A stretch of 64,000 nt of DNA from Brevibacillus laterosporus DSM 25 (GTDB lineage Bacteria > Bacillota > Bacilli > Brevibacillales > Brevibacillaceae): contig NZ_CP017705.1 of assembly GCF_002706795.1 (NCBI RefSeq), positions 2,575,001 through 2,639,000 on the forward strand, written 5' to 3'. The notes beneath the pieces are model-generated. The model was not told the origin of the DNA, made no database searches, and saw nothing but the letters and a program-made list of their open reading frames with translations. The position numbers were made by a program, and so were the translations under genes. Positions within the stretch are counted from its first letter, which is position 1, and every line of letters starts with the position of its first letter. Positions 10,210-19,224 of the stretch are shown piece after piece.

Positions 10210-11580
10210 GTGCGTAAGTATTTTGAGTTTGATCGACATGGCACCACGTATCGTCGAGAGATTATTGCTGGTTTAACAACCTTCTTGGCAATGGCATATA
10301 TTTTAGCCGTAAACCCAAACATTTTAAGTGGGGCAGGATTGCCACCAGAATTACAGGCAAAATTCCCTCCACATGATGCCGTGTTTACTGCTACAGCACT
10401 GGCAGCGGCTATAGGTACACTTATTATGGGGATTGTCGGTAAATTACCGATCGGTCAAGCACCAGGTATGGGTTTAAATGCGTTCTTCGCCTTTACCGCA
10501 GTTCTTACCATGCAGATTCCTTGGCAACAAGCCTTGGCTGGTGTATTTGTTTCTTGTACTTTGTTCCTGATCCTATCTTTAACGGGTATTCGTTCGCAGA
10601 TTATTGATGCGATTCCGCAGAACCTAAAGAATGCTACAACAGCAGGTATCGGATTATTTATTGCTTTTATGGGTCTGAAAAATGCTGGTATTATCGTAGA
10701 TTCTCCAGCTACTCTGGTCACAATGGGACATTTAAGCTTTAAAGAAGGCATGGATGCTACTCAAATTCTTACAGTTAAAAATGCGTTGTTAGCAGTCTTT
10801 GGATTGCTTGTTACGGGGGTTTTATTAGCAAGACGCATTCACGCTGGAGTATTCGTTGGAATGTTGATCACAGCGGTTGCTGGTATGATTTTTGGAGTGG
10901 TAGAGCTTCCTTCACAAATAGTATCTGCTCCACCAAGTTTGGCTCCTACGCTTGGTGTTGCCTTACCATATTTATTAGATCCAAGTGTGATTTTTTCTCA
11001 AGGCATGTTCATAGTTGTGTTCACGTTCCTATTTGTTGATTTCTTTGATACAACCGGTACTTTGCTAGGCGTATGCAATCAGGCGGGACTTTTGAAGGAT
11101 GGTAAGCTGGAGCGTCCTGGATCAGCACTTGCTTCTGATGCTGTTGCTGGAATGGCTGGTGCGCTGTTAGGTACCTCTACAACAACAAGCTACATTGAAT
11201 CGACTGCTGGTGTGGCAGCAGGTGGTAGAACTGGTTTTACAGCGGTTGTCATTGGATTTATGTTCCTGCTGTCTCTGTTCTTCTTTCCATTACTGTCTGT
11301 TATTACTCCCGCTGTTACAGCACCTGCCCTGATTATTGTTGGTGTGTTGATGGCTAGTAGCTTACGTAACATTGAGTGGGATAAATTAGAAGAGTCGTTG
11401 CCTGCTTTCCTTACCATGCTGATGATGCCTCTATCTTCTAGCATCGCAGCTGGTATTGCTTGTGGATTCATTTTCTATCCAGTGACTAAAGCATGTAAAG
11501 GCCAAGCACGTGAGGTACACCCAGCGATGTATGTACTATTTGTCATCTTCCTGGTTTACTTCATTTGGTTCCGTGAATAG
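10210..11580 (+). CDS. pbuG: NCS2 family purine (guanine/hypoxanthine) permease
   Basis: A 456-residue integral membrane transporter of the AzgA-like NCS2 branch, which imports hypoxanthine and guanine by cation symport. It begins MRKYFEFDRHGTTYRREI and continues TTFLAMAYILAVNP, typical of PbuG. About 12 membrane segments and the loops PIGQAPGMGLNAFFAF and FVDFFDTTGTL (substrate-site helices) are seen. Start is GTG at 10210 with TAGGAGGG 7 nt upstream. A PurR box and a sigma-A promoter precede the gene, so control by PurR is likely; no purine riboswitch core is present. It stands alone between guaA and purE and ends at the hairpin near 11654. Confidence 0.93.
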   Translation: MRKYFEFDRHGTTYRREIIAGLTTFLAMAYILAVNPNILSGAGLPPELQAKFPPHDAVFTATALAAAIGTLIMGIVGKLPIGQAPGMGLNAFFAFTAVLTMQIPWQQALAGVFVSCTLFLILSLTGIRSQIIDAIPQNLKNATTAGIGLFIAFMGLKNAGIIVDSPATLVTMGHLSFKEGMDATQILTVKNALLAVFGLLVTGVLLARRIHAGVFVGMLITAVAGMIFGVVELPSQIVSAPPSLAPTLGVALPYLLDPSVIFSQGMFIVVFTFLFVDFFDTTGTLLGVCNQAGLLKDGKLERPGSALASDAVAGMAGALLGTSTTTSYIESTAGVAAGGRTGFTAVVIGFMFLLSLFFFPLLSVITPAVTAPALIIVGVLMASSLRNIEWDKLEESLPAFLTMLMMPLSSSIAAGIACGFIFYPVTKACKGQAREVHPAMYVLFVIFLVYFIWFRE

Positions 11581-11653
11581 GTTGTTTTGTCAGAGCTAGT
11601 AGCTTTGATATTTACAATATATGATTTTGGAATATCACTAGATTGTCACCATG

Positions 11654-11704
11654 AAAAAGTCTTCTTGAACTGTCTTCTTTTGAGTCAGATCGGAAGGCTT
11701 TTTC
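11654..11704 (+). terminator. intrinsic terminator after pbuG
   Basis: AAAAAGTCTTC and GGAAGGCTTTTT form a hairpin ending in T5, between pbuG and the purE control region. Confidence 0.75.
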
Positions 11705-11756
11705 TATTTTATGTGAGTAATTAGATAAAGAAGAATGAAATTTAAATATAAAACTA

Positions 11757-11814
11757 AAATGTTCGTGTTTTGTTGACGTTTTGTAATTTTTTTTGTTAAA
11801 CTGAACGTGAAATG
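11757..11814 (+). promoter_or_regulatory. purE promoter with PurR box
   Basis: The PurR box AAATGTTCGTGTTTTG (11757-11772) abuts the -35 TTGACG (11773-11778). The -10 is TTAAAC/TAAACT at 11796-11802, with a spacer of 17-18 bp. A second half-site of opposite sense, CTGAACGTGA, begins at 11801. The paired layout fits PurR control of purEKB. Confidence 0.72.
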
Positions 11815-11863
11815 ATCTTAAAAACGTAATATAACGAAAATGGAAGGTCAAGGGGGAAGCGGC

Positions 11864-12358
11864 GTGGTTGCACCGATTGTAGGAGTTATCATGGGAAGTA
11901 CTTCTGATTGGGAAACAATGAAGGAAGCTTGCCACATACTAGAGGAGATGCAGATTCCATATGAAAAGCAGGTAGTTTCTGCTCATCGTACGCCTGATCT
12001 TATGTTTACGTATGCAGAGACTGCTCAAGAGAGAGGCTTGAAGGTGATTATTGCTGGGGCCGGTGGAGCAGCTCATCTTCCGGGAATGGTAGCGGCTAAG
12101 ACCATTCTTCCTGTCATCGGTGTACCAGTAAAATCAGCCGCTTTAAACGGATTAGATTCTTTATTATCGATCGTGCAGATGCCAGGGGGCGTTCCGGTTG
12201 CTACCGTAGCGATTGGCAAGGCTGGGGCTACGAATGCTGGTTTGCTAGCAGCTCAAATCGTCGGGACGAATGACGCGGAGATAAGTCGGCGTTTAACCGA
12301 ACGAAGAGAAGCTACACGAAAAAAGGTTATGGAAGAGAGCGAGTTGCCCCATGAATAA
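11864..12358 (+). CDS. purE: N5-carboxyaminoimidazole ribonucleotide mutase
   Basis: Class I PurE, which rearranges N5-CAIR to CAIR in IMP synthesis. The motifs [19 protein letters not shown] and [13 protein letters not shown] line the active site of the family. The ORF is open from an ATG at 11840, but AGGGGGAAG (11851-11859) points to the GTG at 11864. That start gives 164 aa and the expected N-terminus ([13 protein letters not shown]). First gene of the purE-purK-purB unit; its end overlaps purK by 8 nt. Class I PurE is consistent with the presence of PurK. Confidence 0.96.
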   Translation: MVAPIVGVIMGSTSDWETMKEACHILEEMQIPYEKQVVSAHRTPDLMFTYAETAQERGLKVIIAGAGGAAHLPGMVAAKTILPVIGVPVKSAALNGLDSLLSIVQMPGGVPVATVAIGKAGATNAGLLAAQIVGTNDAEISRRLTERREATRKKVMEESELPHE

Positions 12359-13487
12359 AGAAAAGCAGATCAAACCAGGTAGTACCATTGGCTTGTTAGG
12401 CGGAGGACAACTAGGAAGAATGATTTCACTCGCTGGTAGAGCGATGGGATATCGGTTTGTGGTGCTAGATCCTACAGAGGATTCACCATGTGGTCAAGTA
12501 AGCGATCAGCAAATCGTTGCTAGATATGATGATCAACTGGCAGCTCGTAAATTGGCACAACTTAGTGATGTGATTACGTATGAATTTGAGAACGTAGATG
12601 CTGGAGTAGCAGCCATTTTAGAAGAGGAAGCTTTTGTGCCACAGGGAAGTAAGCTATTAAGCATTACACAACATCGCGTTAAGGAGAAGACTACTCTTCA
12701 AGCCTGTGGTCTGCCTGTAGCACCATTCCGAGTCGTAGCTTCAGCAGAGGATGTACGAGCGGCTGTTGTGGAATTGGGTTTACCTGCTGTTATGAAGACA
12801 GCTACAGGAGGCTATGACGGTAAGGGGCAGTGGGTATTACGCTCTTTTGAAGAAATAGAAGAAGCTTTTTCATGTCTTGCAAAAGCTAAAACAGAACTGA
12901 TCGTGGAAAAATTTGTCCCTTTCACCAAGGAGTTATCTGTTATCGTAGCTCGTAATGTATCAGGGGAAATAGCAGTCTTTCCTATAGCTGAAAATATTCA
13001 TCGAGAAAACATTTTGCATCAGAGTATAGTCCCCGCTCGGATTGAAAGGGAGATTCAACAGCGAGCTGAGCGATTAGCCATTGAGTTGGCAGAAAAGCTG
13101 GAGATGGTTGGGTTACTTGCTGTGGAAATGTTTCTTACGGAGGATGGGGGGCTTTATATAAACGAGATGGCTCCGCGTCCGCACAATTCTGGTCATTATA
13201 CAATGGATGCCTGCTTGACCTCGCAATTCGAGCAGCATATTCGAGCGATTAGTAACTTACCACTTGGCTCCACGAAGTTGCTTAGTCCGGTCGTTATGGT
13301 TAATATTTTAGGTGAGCATGTAGCACCTTTATTCAAAAAAATAGATCAACTACCCAAGAAAGCAAAATTGCATTTGTACGGGAAACAAGAGGCCAAGGAA
13401 AAACGAAAAATGGGTCACATAAATCTTGTTGCCGAATCGGTAGATGTAGCACTGCAACAGGCGGAAAAACTTGGAATATGGTCATAA
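12351..13487 (+). CDS. purK: N5-carboxyaminoimidazole ribonucleotide synthase
   Basis: ATP-grasp enzyme (378 aa) that carboxylates AIR with bicarbonate and ATP to N5-CAIR, the substrate of PurE. The nucleotide-fold start [12 protein letters not shown], the glycine-rich loop [12 protein letters not shown] and the metal-site segment [14 protein letters not shown] identify it. The ATG at 12351 overlaps the end of purE by 8 nt, indicating translational coupling. purB follows after 16 nt. Confidence 0.96.
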   Translation: MNKEKQIKPGSTIGLLGGGQLGRMISLAGRAMGYRFVVLDPTEDSPCGQVSDQQIVARYDDQLAARKLAQLSDVITYEFENVDAGVAAILEEEAFVPQGSKLLSITQHRVKEKTTLQACGLPVAPFRVVASAEDVRAAVVELGLPAVMKTATGGYDGKGQWVLRSFEEIEEAFSCLAKAKTELIVEKFVPFTKELSVIVARNVSGEIAVFPIAENIHRENILHQSIVPARIEREIQQRAERLAIELAEKLEMVGLLAVEMFLTEDGGLYINEMAPRPHNSGHYTMDACLTSQFEQHIRAISNLPLGSTKLLSPVVMVNILGEHVAPLFKKIDQLPKKAKLHLYGKQEAKEKRKMGHINLVAESVDVALQQAEKLGIWS

Positions 13488-13503
13488 ATGGAGGAATGAA
13501 CGA

Positions 13504-14811
13504 ATGATTGAACGCTATACAAGACCAGAAATGCGCGCCATCTGGACAGAAGAAAATAAGTATAAGGCATGGCTAGAAGTAGAGATTTTGGCGTGTGAAG
13601 CATGGGCAAAGTTAGGGGTTATTCCAAAAGAAGATGTTGAAAAGCTATGGAAGAATGCTAGTTTTGATGTTAATCGTATTTATGAAATCGAACAAGAGAC
13701 ACGCCATGACGTAGTAGCCTTTACCCGTGCTGTCTCAGAAACGATGGAGGGCGATGAAAAAAAATGGGTTCACTATGGTCTAACCTCTACCGATGTAGTA
13801 GATACGGCACTTGGTTACCTGATTCGACAAGCAAACGAAATTATTGAAAAGGATATTGTGGATTTTATTGAAGTCTTAAAGCAGAAGGCGATTGAACATA
13901 AGGATACAGTCATGATGGGCCGTACACATGGAGTTCATGCTGAGCCAACTACTTTTGGTCTGAAGGTAGCACTATGGTATGAAGAGATGAAACGTAATTT
14001 GGCCAGATTCCGTTCTGCACGTGTGGAAGTAGAAGCGGGTAAAATGTCAGGGGCAGTTGGTACGTATGCAAATATTGATCCATATGTAGAGCAGCATGTA
14101 TGTAAGAAGCTTGGTCTGACAGCAGCTTCAATCTCGACGCAAACCTTACAGCGCGATCGTCATGCAGAGTATATGGCTACGCTTGCGTTGATTGCTACTT
14201 CCTTAGACAAATTTGCTACTGAAATTCGGGGCTTACAAAAGAGTGAGATTCGTGAAGTGGAAGAGGCATTTGCAAAAGGTCAGAAGGGTTCTTCGGCGAT
14301 GCCGCATAAACGCAACCCGATTGGCTCTGAGAACATCTCTGGACTTTCGCGTGTTATCCGTGGTCATATGATGTCTGCTTATGAGAATGTACCACTTTGG
14401 CATGAGCGTGATATCTCGCATTCTTCTGTAGAACGTGTTATTTTACCAGATGCAACACAACTACTTAACTATATGCTGCGTCGCTTTATGAACATCGTGA
14501 AGAACCTGACGGTGTTCCCTGAGAATATGAAACGCAACATGGATCGTACGTTTGGATTAATTTATTCTCAACAAGTATTGCTTAAATTGATTGATAAAGG
14601 CTTGAGCCGCGAAAAAGCTTATGACACGGTACAACCACGTGCGATGCAAGCGTGGGAGGAGCAACGTTCATTTAAAGAGATTATCAGTGTGGATGAAACG
14701 GTGAAGGAAATGCTGACCACAGAAGAGCTGGAGGCTTGCTTCGACTATCGCTACCATCTGAAGCATGTAGATACTATTTTTGTCCGTTTGGGATTGATTG
14801 AAGGTAGGTAA
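13504..14811 (+). CDS. purB: adenylosuccinate lyase
   Basis: Acts twice in purine synthesis: it splits SAICAR to AICAR and adenylosuccinate to AMP, each time releasing fumarate. The superfamily signature [12 protein letters not shown] lies near residue 263, and TSTDVVDTA and [10 protein letters not shown] supply the other active-site regions. An earlier in-frame ATG at 13471 overlaps purK, but the ATG at 13504 is preceded by TGGAGGAA and gives the family N-terminus [14 protein letters not shown] (435 aa). Last gene of the first pur unit. In B. subtilis purC follows directly; here transcription ends at a bidirectional terminator. Confidence 0.97.
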   Translation: MIERYTRPEMRAIWTEENKYKAWLEVEILACEAWAKLGVIPKEDVEKLWKNASFDVNRIYEIEQETRHDVVAFTRAVSETMEGDEKKWVHYGLTSTDVVDTALGYLIRQANEIIEKDIVDFIEVLKQKAIEHKDTVMMGRTHGVHAEPTTFGLKVALWYEEMKRNLARFRSARVEVEAGKMSGAVGTYANIDPYVEQHVCKKLGLTAASISTQTLQRDRHAEYMATLALIATSLDKFATEIRGLQKSEIREVEEAFAKGQKGSSAMPHKRNPIGSENISGLSRVIRGHMMSAYENVPLWHERDISHSSVERVILPDATQLLNYMLRRFMNIVKNLTVFPENMKRNMDRTFGLIYSQQVLLKLIDKGLSREKAYDTVQPRAMQAWEEQRSFKEIISVDETVKEMLTTEELEACFDYRYHLKHVDTIFVRLGLIEGR

Positions 14812-14841
14812 TCACCCTTTTTCGTTAATAAACTGCAAAAC

Positions 14842-14886
14842 AATAGGCTTTTCAGAGCTCAATCAGAGTTCTTGAAAAGCCTATTT
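14842..14886. terminator. bidirectional terminator between purB and ampS
   Basis: AATAGGCTTTTCA and TTGAAAAGCCTATTT form a long stem with A/T-rich flanks on both sides. It sits between convergent purB (+) and the aminopeptidase gene (-). Confidence 0.8.
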
Positions 14887-14936
14887 CATTTTATTTACCT
14901 TCTTCAAAAGAATGGTTCTCTCAAACCTGGTTTCTT

Positions 14937-16049
14937 TTAGACCAAATTCTCAGGATTCAAGCCTTTCAGTTCAGGCAAGACGAATATACCATCCTTGCGA
15001 ATCAATACATCATCAAACCAGATTTCGCCACCGCCATACTCAGGACGTTGGATTTGTACCAAATCCCAGTGGATAGAGGAGCGGTTACCGTTGTCAGCGA
15101 TATCATAGGCATTACCAGGTGTAAAGTGGAAGCTTCCCGCGATCTTTTCATCGAACAAGATGTCGCCCATTGGCTGTAGGATGTGAGGGTTAAAGCCGAT
15201 TGCAAACTCCCCAATGTAGCGGGCACCTTCATCTGTATCTAGAATCGTGTTTAGCAATGCTGTATTACTGCTAGTAGCTTCAACAATTTTGCCCTCTTTA
15301 AACGTGAGCTTCACGTCTGTAAAGGTCGTACTATGGTAATTGGTTTTTGCATTGTAATAGACAGTACCTTCAACGGAATTACGTACAGGAGAGGTATAGC
15401 ATTCACCATCCGGTATATTTGCTTTACCATCGCATTTGATAGTTGGTATTCCTTTAATAGAGAATCGTAGATCAGTTTCTGGACCCACAATGCGTACCCG
15501 GTCTGTTTTGTTCATCAATTCTACTAATGGGTCCATTGCTTTGGACATTTTGGCATAGTCCAGATTGCATACGGAGAAGTAGAAATCTTCAAAGCCTTCC
15601 AAGCTCATATTAGCAGCTTGTGCCATAGCTTTGTTTGGATAACGAAGTACGACCCAGCGTTTATTTGGAACGCGCTCTTTAAGATGAACCGTGCTGTAAT
15701 AAACGCGGGAGTAAAGCCCCATTTTCTCTTCTGGAATATCAGAGTACTCATTTACATTTTCGAAGGCACGTACCCCAATGTATGCGTCCATATCTTCCAT
15801 GCGCGCTAACTCATGCTTAGCAAAAAGTGCCATGTGCTCTTCGCTTGAGCCCATGATCAAGGAGCGCATAATTTCCTGATCTTTTACAGTGACAACAGGA
15901 AGAGCTCCTACTGCAAAAGCTTCACGTACCAGCGCTTTAACTAATGCGGGCTGGAGTCCAATATTTTCGATTAGCACCTTTTCCCCTTTTTGTAAATCGA
16001 GAGAGTAACGAATTAATCGACTTGCAAGTTCATTGATGCGTGAATCCAT
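14937..16049 (-). CDS. ampS: M29 family aminopeptidase
   Basis: A 370-residue cytosolic metallo-aminopeptidase of family M29 (AmpS/aminopeptidase T type), which removes N-terminal residues from peptides. Metal-ligand regions are visible as the Glu in DGECYTSPVRNSVEG, the Glu in RYIGEFAIGFNP and the His-Trp-Asp in SSIHWDLVQI. Start ATG at 16049 with AAAGAGGTG upstream. It lies on the minus strand 60 nt downstream of an alcohol dehydrogenase gene, and the pair interrupts the B. subtilis-type pur order. The preferred substrate cannot be told from sequence. Confidence 0.9.
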   Translation of the reverse strand: MDSRINELASRLIRYSLDLQKGEKVLIENIGLQPALVKALVREAFAVGALPVVTVKDQEIMRSLIMGSSEEHMALFAKHELARMEDMDAYIGVRAFENVNEYSDIPEEKMGLYSRVYYSTVHLKERVPNKRWVVLRYPNKAMAQAANMSLEGFEDFYFSVCNLDYAKMSKAMDPLVELMNKTDRVRIVGPETDLRFSIKGIPTIKCDGKANIPDGECYTSPVRNSVEGTVYYNAKTNYHSTTFTDVKLTFKEGKIVEATSSNTALLNTILDTDEGARYIGEFAIGFNPHILQPMGDILFDEKIAGSFHFTPGNAYDIADNGNRSSIHWDLVQIQRPEYGGGEIWFDDVLIRKDGIFVLPELKGLNPENLV

Positions 16050-16110
16050 GCTTTAACACCTCTTTTTATAATATGTATAACATGAATATATTATCAAAGA
16101 TTATTCCTTC

Positions 16111-17307
16111 CTATAAGCAAGTCTCATAGATGCGAAGGACGTCATCAGCTGATAACGCTCTTGTACTTGGAATGTGGTCAACGCCTCCACCGGTACGAAT
16201 TGCCTCGTGAGCCAGACGTGGCAAATCTTCGTGAGAAATACCAAAGTCGGATAAGCGCTGAGTAATTCCCATCTGCTGATACCAATGAGCAACAGCTTGG
16301 ATGGTAGCCTGTGCTGCGGTCTGATCAGATTCGGCTGTTACCTGGAAGCACTGTCGTCCTAAACGGGCGAGCCTCTCAGGGCGATCTATTGCTACAAACT
16401 GCTCGAAGTATGGCAGGGAAAGGATAGCAAGTCCACGTCCATGAGACATATCGAAATGTCCGCTTAAAGGATGTTCGATCTTGTGTAGTGGATACCCTGC
16501 ATTTCGACCTGCTCGGGCAAATGGAGAAATGCCAAGTGTGCTTGCCCACAATAAGGTGGAGCGGGCTTCTTCGTTATGAGGTTCAGCGATAGCAACCGTA
16601 GAAAACTGAACGACTAAACGAATCAATGCTTCTGTGACGCCGTCTTGTACATGAGCGTCATTGGGACCAACCAAATATTCTTCAAATAAATGCGAAAAGA
16701 TATCTGCAGAAGACTCAGCTGTCACCCGAGCTGGGACTGTGTAGGTTAGAGATGGGTCAAGAATAGCTACTTTAGGGAATAGGGCTGGACCTGAAAAGGA
16801 GCTTTTTTCATGGGTCTCCCAGTGAGTTAGTACAGTGATGTTGTTAGCTTCAGAGCCTGTTGCCGCCACAGTGGGAATTGTCAGTAAAGGTAGAGCTTCA
16901 GTTACGGGAACCAGTTCTTTGGCTGTGTTCTGAGGATTACCACGCAAATATTCATAACTGGATCGACCGGACAGAGCTACGGCAGCAATGGCTTTCGCTG
17001 CATCCATGACAGAACCGCCACCAAGTGCAATGACGAAATCGCAGTTTGTTTCGCGGGCAAGCTGTCCTCCGCGGTCTACGGTGGAGGTGCGTGGATTTGG
17101 TTCTACCTGATCAAATAGTTGGTAAGGTAGTTTTGCAGCTTGTAGTAACTGTTCTACCTTTGCTAATAGTCCTGTTGATTTGGCTGATCGTCCGCCTGTC
17201 ACCAACAAAGCTTTTGTTCCTAATGCACGTGCCTTCGTACCGACATGTGCAAGCTCACCGACTCCAAAGTAGATGTGAGTGGGAAATTGAACCTGGAAAG
17301 GGTACAT
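16111..17307 (-). CDS. iron-containing alcohol dehydrogenase
   Basis: Group III (Fe-dependent) alcohol dehydrogenase, 398 aa, oxidising or reducing alcohols/aldehydes with NAD(P). The nucleotide-binding GGGSVMDAAKAIA lies in the N-terminal half. Metal ligands are expected in SADIFSHLFEEYL and in HKIEHPLSGHFDMSHGRGLA. The ORF extends up to 17397, but the ATG at 17307 has the site AGAGGCGA and gives the family N-terminus MYPFQVQFPTHIYFG. A PurR-like box lies about 50 nt upstream on this side of the divergent region with purC. The physiological substrate is unknown. Confidence 0.9.
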   Translation of the reverse strand: MYPFQVQFPTHIYFGVGELAHVGTKARALGTKALLVTGGRSAKSTGLLAKVEQLLQAAKLPYQLFDQVEPNPRTSTVDRGGQLARETNCDFVIALGGGSVMDAAKAIAAVALSGRSSYEYLRGNPQNTAKELVPVTEALPLLTIPTVAATGSEANNITVLTHWETHEKSSFSGPALFPKVAILDPSLTYTVPARVTAESSADIFSHLFEEYLVGPNDAHVQDGVTEALIRLVVQFSTVAIAEPHNEEARSTLLWASTLGISPFARAGRNAGYPLHKIEHPLSGHFDMSHGRGLAILSLPYFEQFVAIDRPERLARLGRQCFQVTAESDQTAAQATIQAVAHWYQQMGITQRLSDFGISHEDLPRLAHEAIRTGGGVDHIPSTRALSADDVLRIYETCL

Positions 17308-17353
17308 GGTACCATCGCCTCTTTTCATTAGAAAACAGTTTCGTGTTCGAAAG

Positions 17354-17369
17354 AAAATCCGAACATAAA
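17354..17369. promoter_or_regulatory. candidate PurR box between adh and purC
   Basis: AAAATCCGAACATAAA fits the PurR box AWWWCCGAACWWT very well. It lies in the divergent region, nearer the dehydrogenase start than purC, about 75 bp from the other box at 17429. It may act with that box on purC or repress the dehydrogenase gene. Confidence 0.55.
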
Positions 17370-17428
17370 TCGTGTCTATATTGTACCACAATGGCATTTT
17401 GGCAATCTAAGAAGAAGTGCAAAGCTAT

Positions 17429-17443
17429 AAACACGAACAATTG
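17429..17443. promoter_or_regulatory. PurR box upstream of purC
   Basis: AAACACGAACAATTG is the same motif as the purE and purH boxes read on the other strand (GTTCGTGTTT). It is followed by an opposite-sense half-like element, AATATTCGTT, at 17461. Confidence 0.65.
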
Positions 17444-17468
17444 TCGAATATATCCTTTATAATATTCG

Positions 17469-17497
17469 TTGATTATCTGTTTGGTTTATGTTTTAAT
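17469..17497 (+). promoter_or_regulatory. candidate sigma-A promoter of purC
   Basis: TTGATT (17469-17474), a 17-bp spacer and TTTAAT (17492-17497), placed just downstream of the PurR box. About 60 nt of leader precede the purC start. Confidence 0.5.
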
Positions 17498-17560
17498 CAA
17501 GTTGAAAGTGATTTGTTGACTAAAACACGCATAAAGCTTGTAGCGGGAGGAGAATTTTTC

Positions 17561-18280
17561 TTGGAAAAGCGCGAGCAGCTATATGAAGGAAAAGCGAAGC
17601 AGGTTTATCTTACTTCAGATCCAGATGTGTATTGGGTGGCTTATAAGGATGACGCCACTGCTTTTAATGGCGAGAAGAAAGGGACAATAGTGAATAAAGG
17701 AAGATGGAATAATCAGATTAGCGCGATTTTATTTAAGGCGTTGACTGAAAAAGGCATCGCCAATCATTTTATCCGCCTGTTATCTGAAACGGAGCAATTG
17801 GTTAAAAAGGTCGACATTATCCCGTTAGAAGTGGTTGTGCGTAACATTGCTGCCGGGTCCTTAGCCAAGCGTTTGGGGTGGGCTGAGGGCGTACAATTAG
17901 ATGAACCAATCATAGAATTTTATTACAAAAGTGATGAACTAGGAGATCCGCTCATTAATAATGACCACATTGCTATTTTAAAGATTGCCACAGTTCAAGA
18001 ACTAACGGTAATGAAAGAGACGGCTTTGCAGGTCAATGAATTTTTACAGGAATATATGGGTGCAAGAGACATACTTGTTGTTGATTTTAAATTAGAATTC
18101 GGCAGAACCTCAGATGGAGAGGTATTGTTAGCAGATGAGATATCACCGGACACCTGCCGTTTCTGGGATGCAGAGACGATGGAAAAGCTGGACAAGGATC
18201 GTTTTCGTCGCAACTTAGGAAACGTTGAAGAGGCGTATCAAGAAATGCTGAAACGATTAGGAGGAGAAGTTCATGTGTAA
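17561..18280 (+). CDS. purC: phosphoribosylaminoimidazole-succinocarboxamide synthase
   Basis: SAICAR synthetase (239 aa) joins CAIR and aspartate using ATP. Family motifs in order: [10 protein letters not shown] at the N-terminus, [17 protein letters not shown] and [12 protein letters not shown]. The ORF stays open far upstream to 17417 through the control region. The TTG at 17561, with GGGAGGAG about 9 nt before it, gives the expected start ([13 protein letters not shown]). First gene of the purC-S-Q-L-F-M-N unit; overlaps purS by 8 nt. Confidence 0.96.
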   Translation: MEKREQLYEGKAKQVYLTSDPDVYWVAYKDDATAFNGEKKGTIVNKGRWNNQISAILFKALTEKGIANHFIRLLSETEQLVKKVDIIPLEVVVRNIAAGSLAKRLGWAEGVQLDEPIIEFYYKSDELGDPLINNDHIAILKIATVQELTVMKETALQVNEFLQEYMGARDILVVDFKLEFGRTSDGEVLLADEISPDTCRFWDAETMEKLDKDRFRRNLGNVEEAYQEMLKRLGGEVHV

Positions 18281-18530
18281 AGCTGTTATCTATGTTACCT
18301 TGCGTGAAAGCGTACTAGACCCTCAAGGGCATGCGATACAAGGAGCCCTTCATACCTTAGGATTTCAACAAGTAAAAGATGCTCGCATCGGAAAATATAT
18401 CGAATTGACACTAGATACAAACGATCACCAAGCAGCCGAAAAGCAAGTGAAAGAGATGTGTGAAAAGCTACTAGCTAATACTGTCATTGAAGAATACCGC
18501 TACGAGCTGGTAGAACTGGTGGAGGGATAA
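18273..18530 (+). CDS. purS: phosphoribosylformylglycinamidine synthase, PurS subunit
   Basis: Small (85 aa) structural subunit that bridges PurQ and PurL in the three-part FGAM synthase of Gram-positive bacteria. The segments [23 protein letters not shown] and [12 protein letters not shown] are diagnostic. It overlaps purC by 8 nt and ends one base before the purQ start. Confidence 0.96.
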   Translation: MCKAVIYVTLRESVLDPQGHAIQGALHTLGFQQVKDARIGKYIELTLDTNDHQAAEKQVKEMCEKLLANTVIEEYRYELVELVEG

Positions 18531-18531
18531 G

Positions 18532-19224
18532 ATGAGAGTAGCTGTTATCGTATTTCCCGGCTCTAATGCAGATGTGGACATGTACAACGCAGTAGAAGAT
18601 TGCATGCAGGTGCCTGTTGATTACGTATGGCACTCCGAAACAGATTTATCAGCTTACGATGTCATTCTTTTACCAGGAGGGTTCTCCTACGGTGACTACT
18701 TACGCTGTGGTGCAGTAGCCCGCTTCTCACCTGTTATGGAGCAAGTGGTTAAGGCGGCACAGGAAGGTAAATTAATTATGGGAGTCTGCAATGGTTTTCA
18801 AATCCTGTTAGAAACAGGCTTGTTACCGGGGGCTATTTTACGGAACACCTCGCTTACTTATCGCTGTAAATTGTCTACATTACGTGTAGAAAATAATCAG
18901 ACTCCATTTACCAATGCATTTGCCAAAGGGGAGCGAATTGAAATCCCGATTGCGCATGGAGAGGGTAACTATTTCTGCGAAGAGGAAACATTAAGAAGTA
19001 TGCAACAAAACGGACAGATTGTCTTTCGCTACGATGGAGAGAATCCAAATGGCTCCTTGGACGATATCGCAGGGATTACGAATGAACGCGGAAATGTACT
19101 TGGTATGATGCCACATCCAGAGCGTGCTGTGCATAGCTGGATGACATCAGCCGACGGTCGTACCATGTTTACCTCAATTCTGAATGCCTGGAGGGAAAAA
19201 AACGGTGTCACAACTTACGCATAA
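18532..19224 (+). CDS. purQ: phosphoribosylformylglycinamidine synthase, PurQ glutaminase
   Basis: Class I glutamine amidotransferase subunit (230 aa) that passes ammonia to PurL. The nucleophile Cys is in [13 protein letters not shown] and the His-Glu pair in HPERAVHSW. The N-terminus [16 protein letters not shown] is typical. Its 3' end overlaps the purL start by 20 nt, so translation is probably coupled. Confidence 0.97.
   Translation: MRVAVIVFPGSNADVDMYNAVEDCMQVPVDYVWHSETDLSAYDVILLPGGFSYGDYLRCGAVARFSPVMEQVVKAAQEGKLIMGVCNGFQILLETGLLPGAILRNTSLTYRCKLSTLRVENNQTPFTNAFAKGERIEIPIAHGEGNYFCEEETLRSMQQNGQIVFRYDGENPNGSLDDIAGITNERGNVLGMMPHPERAVHSWMTSADGRTMFTSILNAWREKNGVTTYA

Noticed and set aside
17417-17560. 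48-codon N-terminal extension of purC
   Set aside because: It runs through the PurR box and promoter and has no counterpart in PurC. The TTG at 17561 has a good ribosome site.
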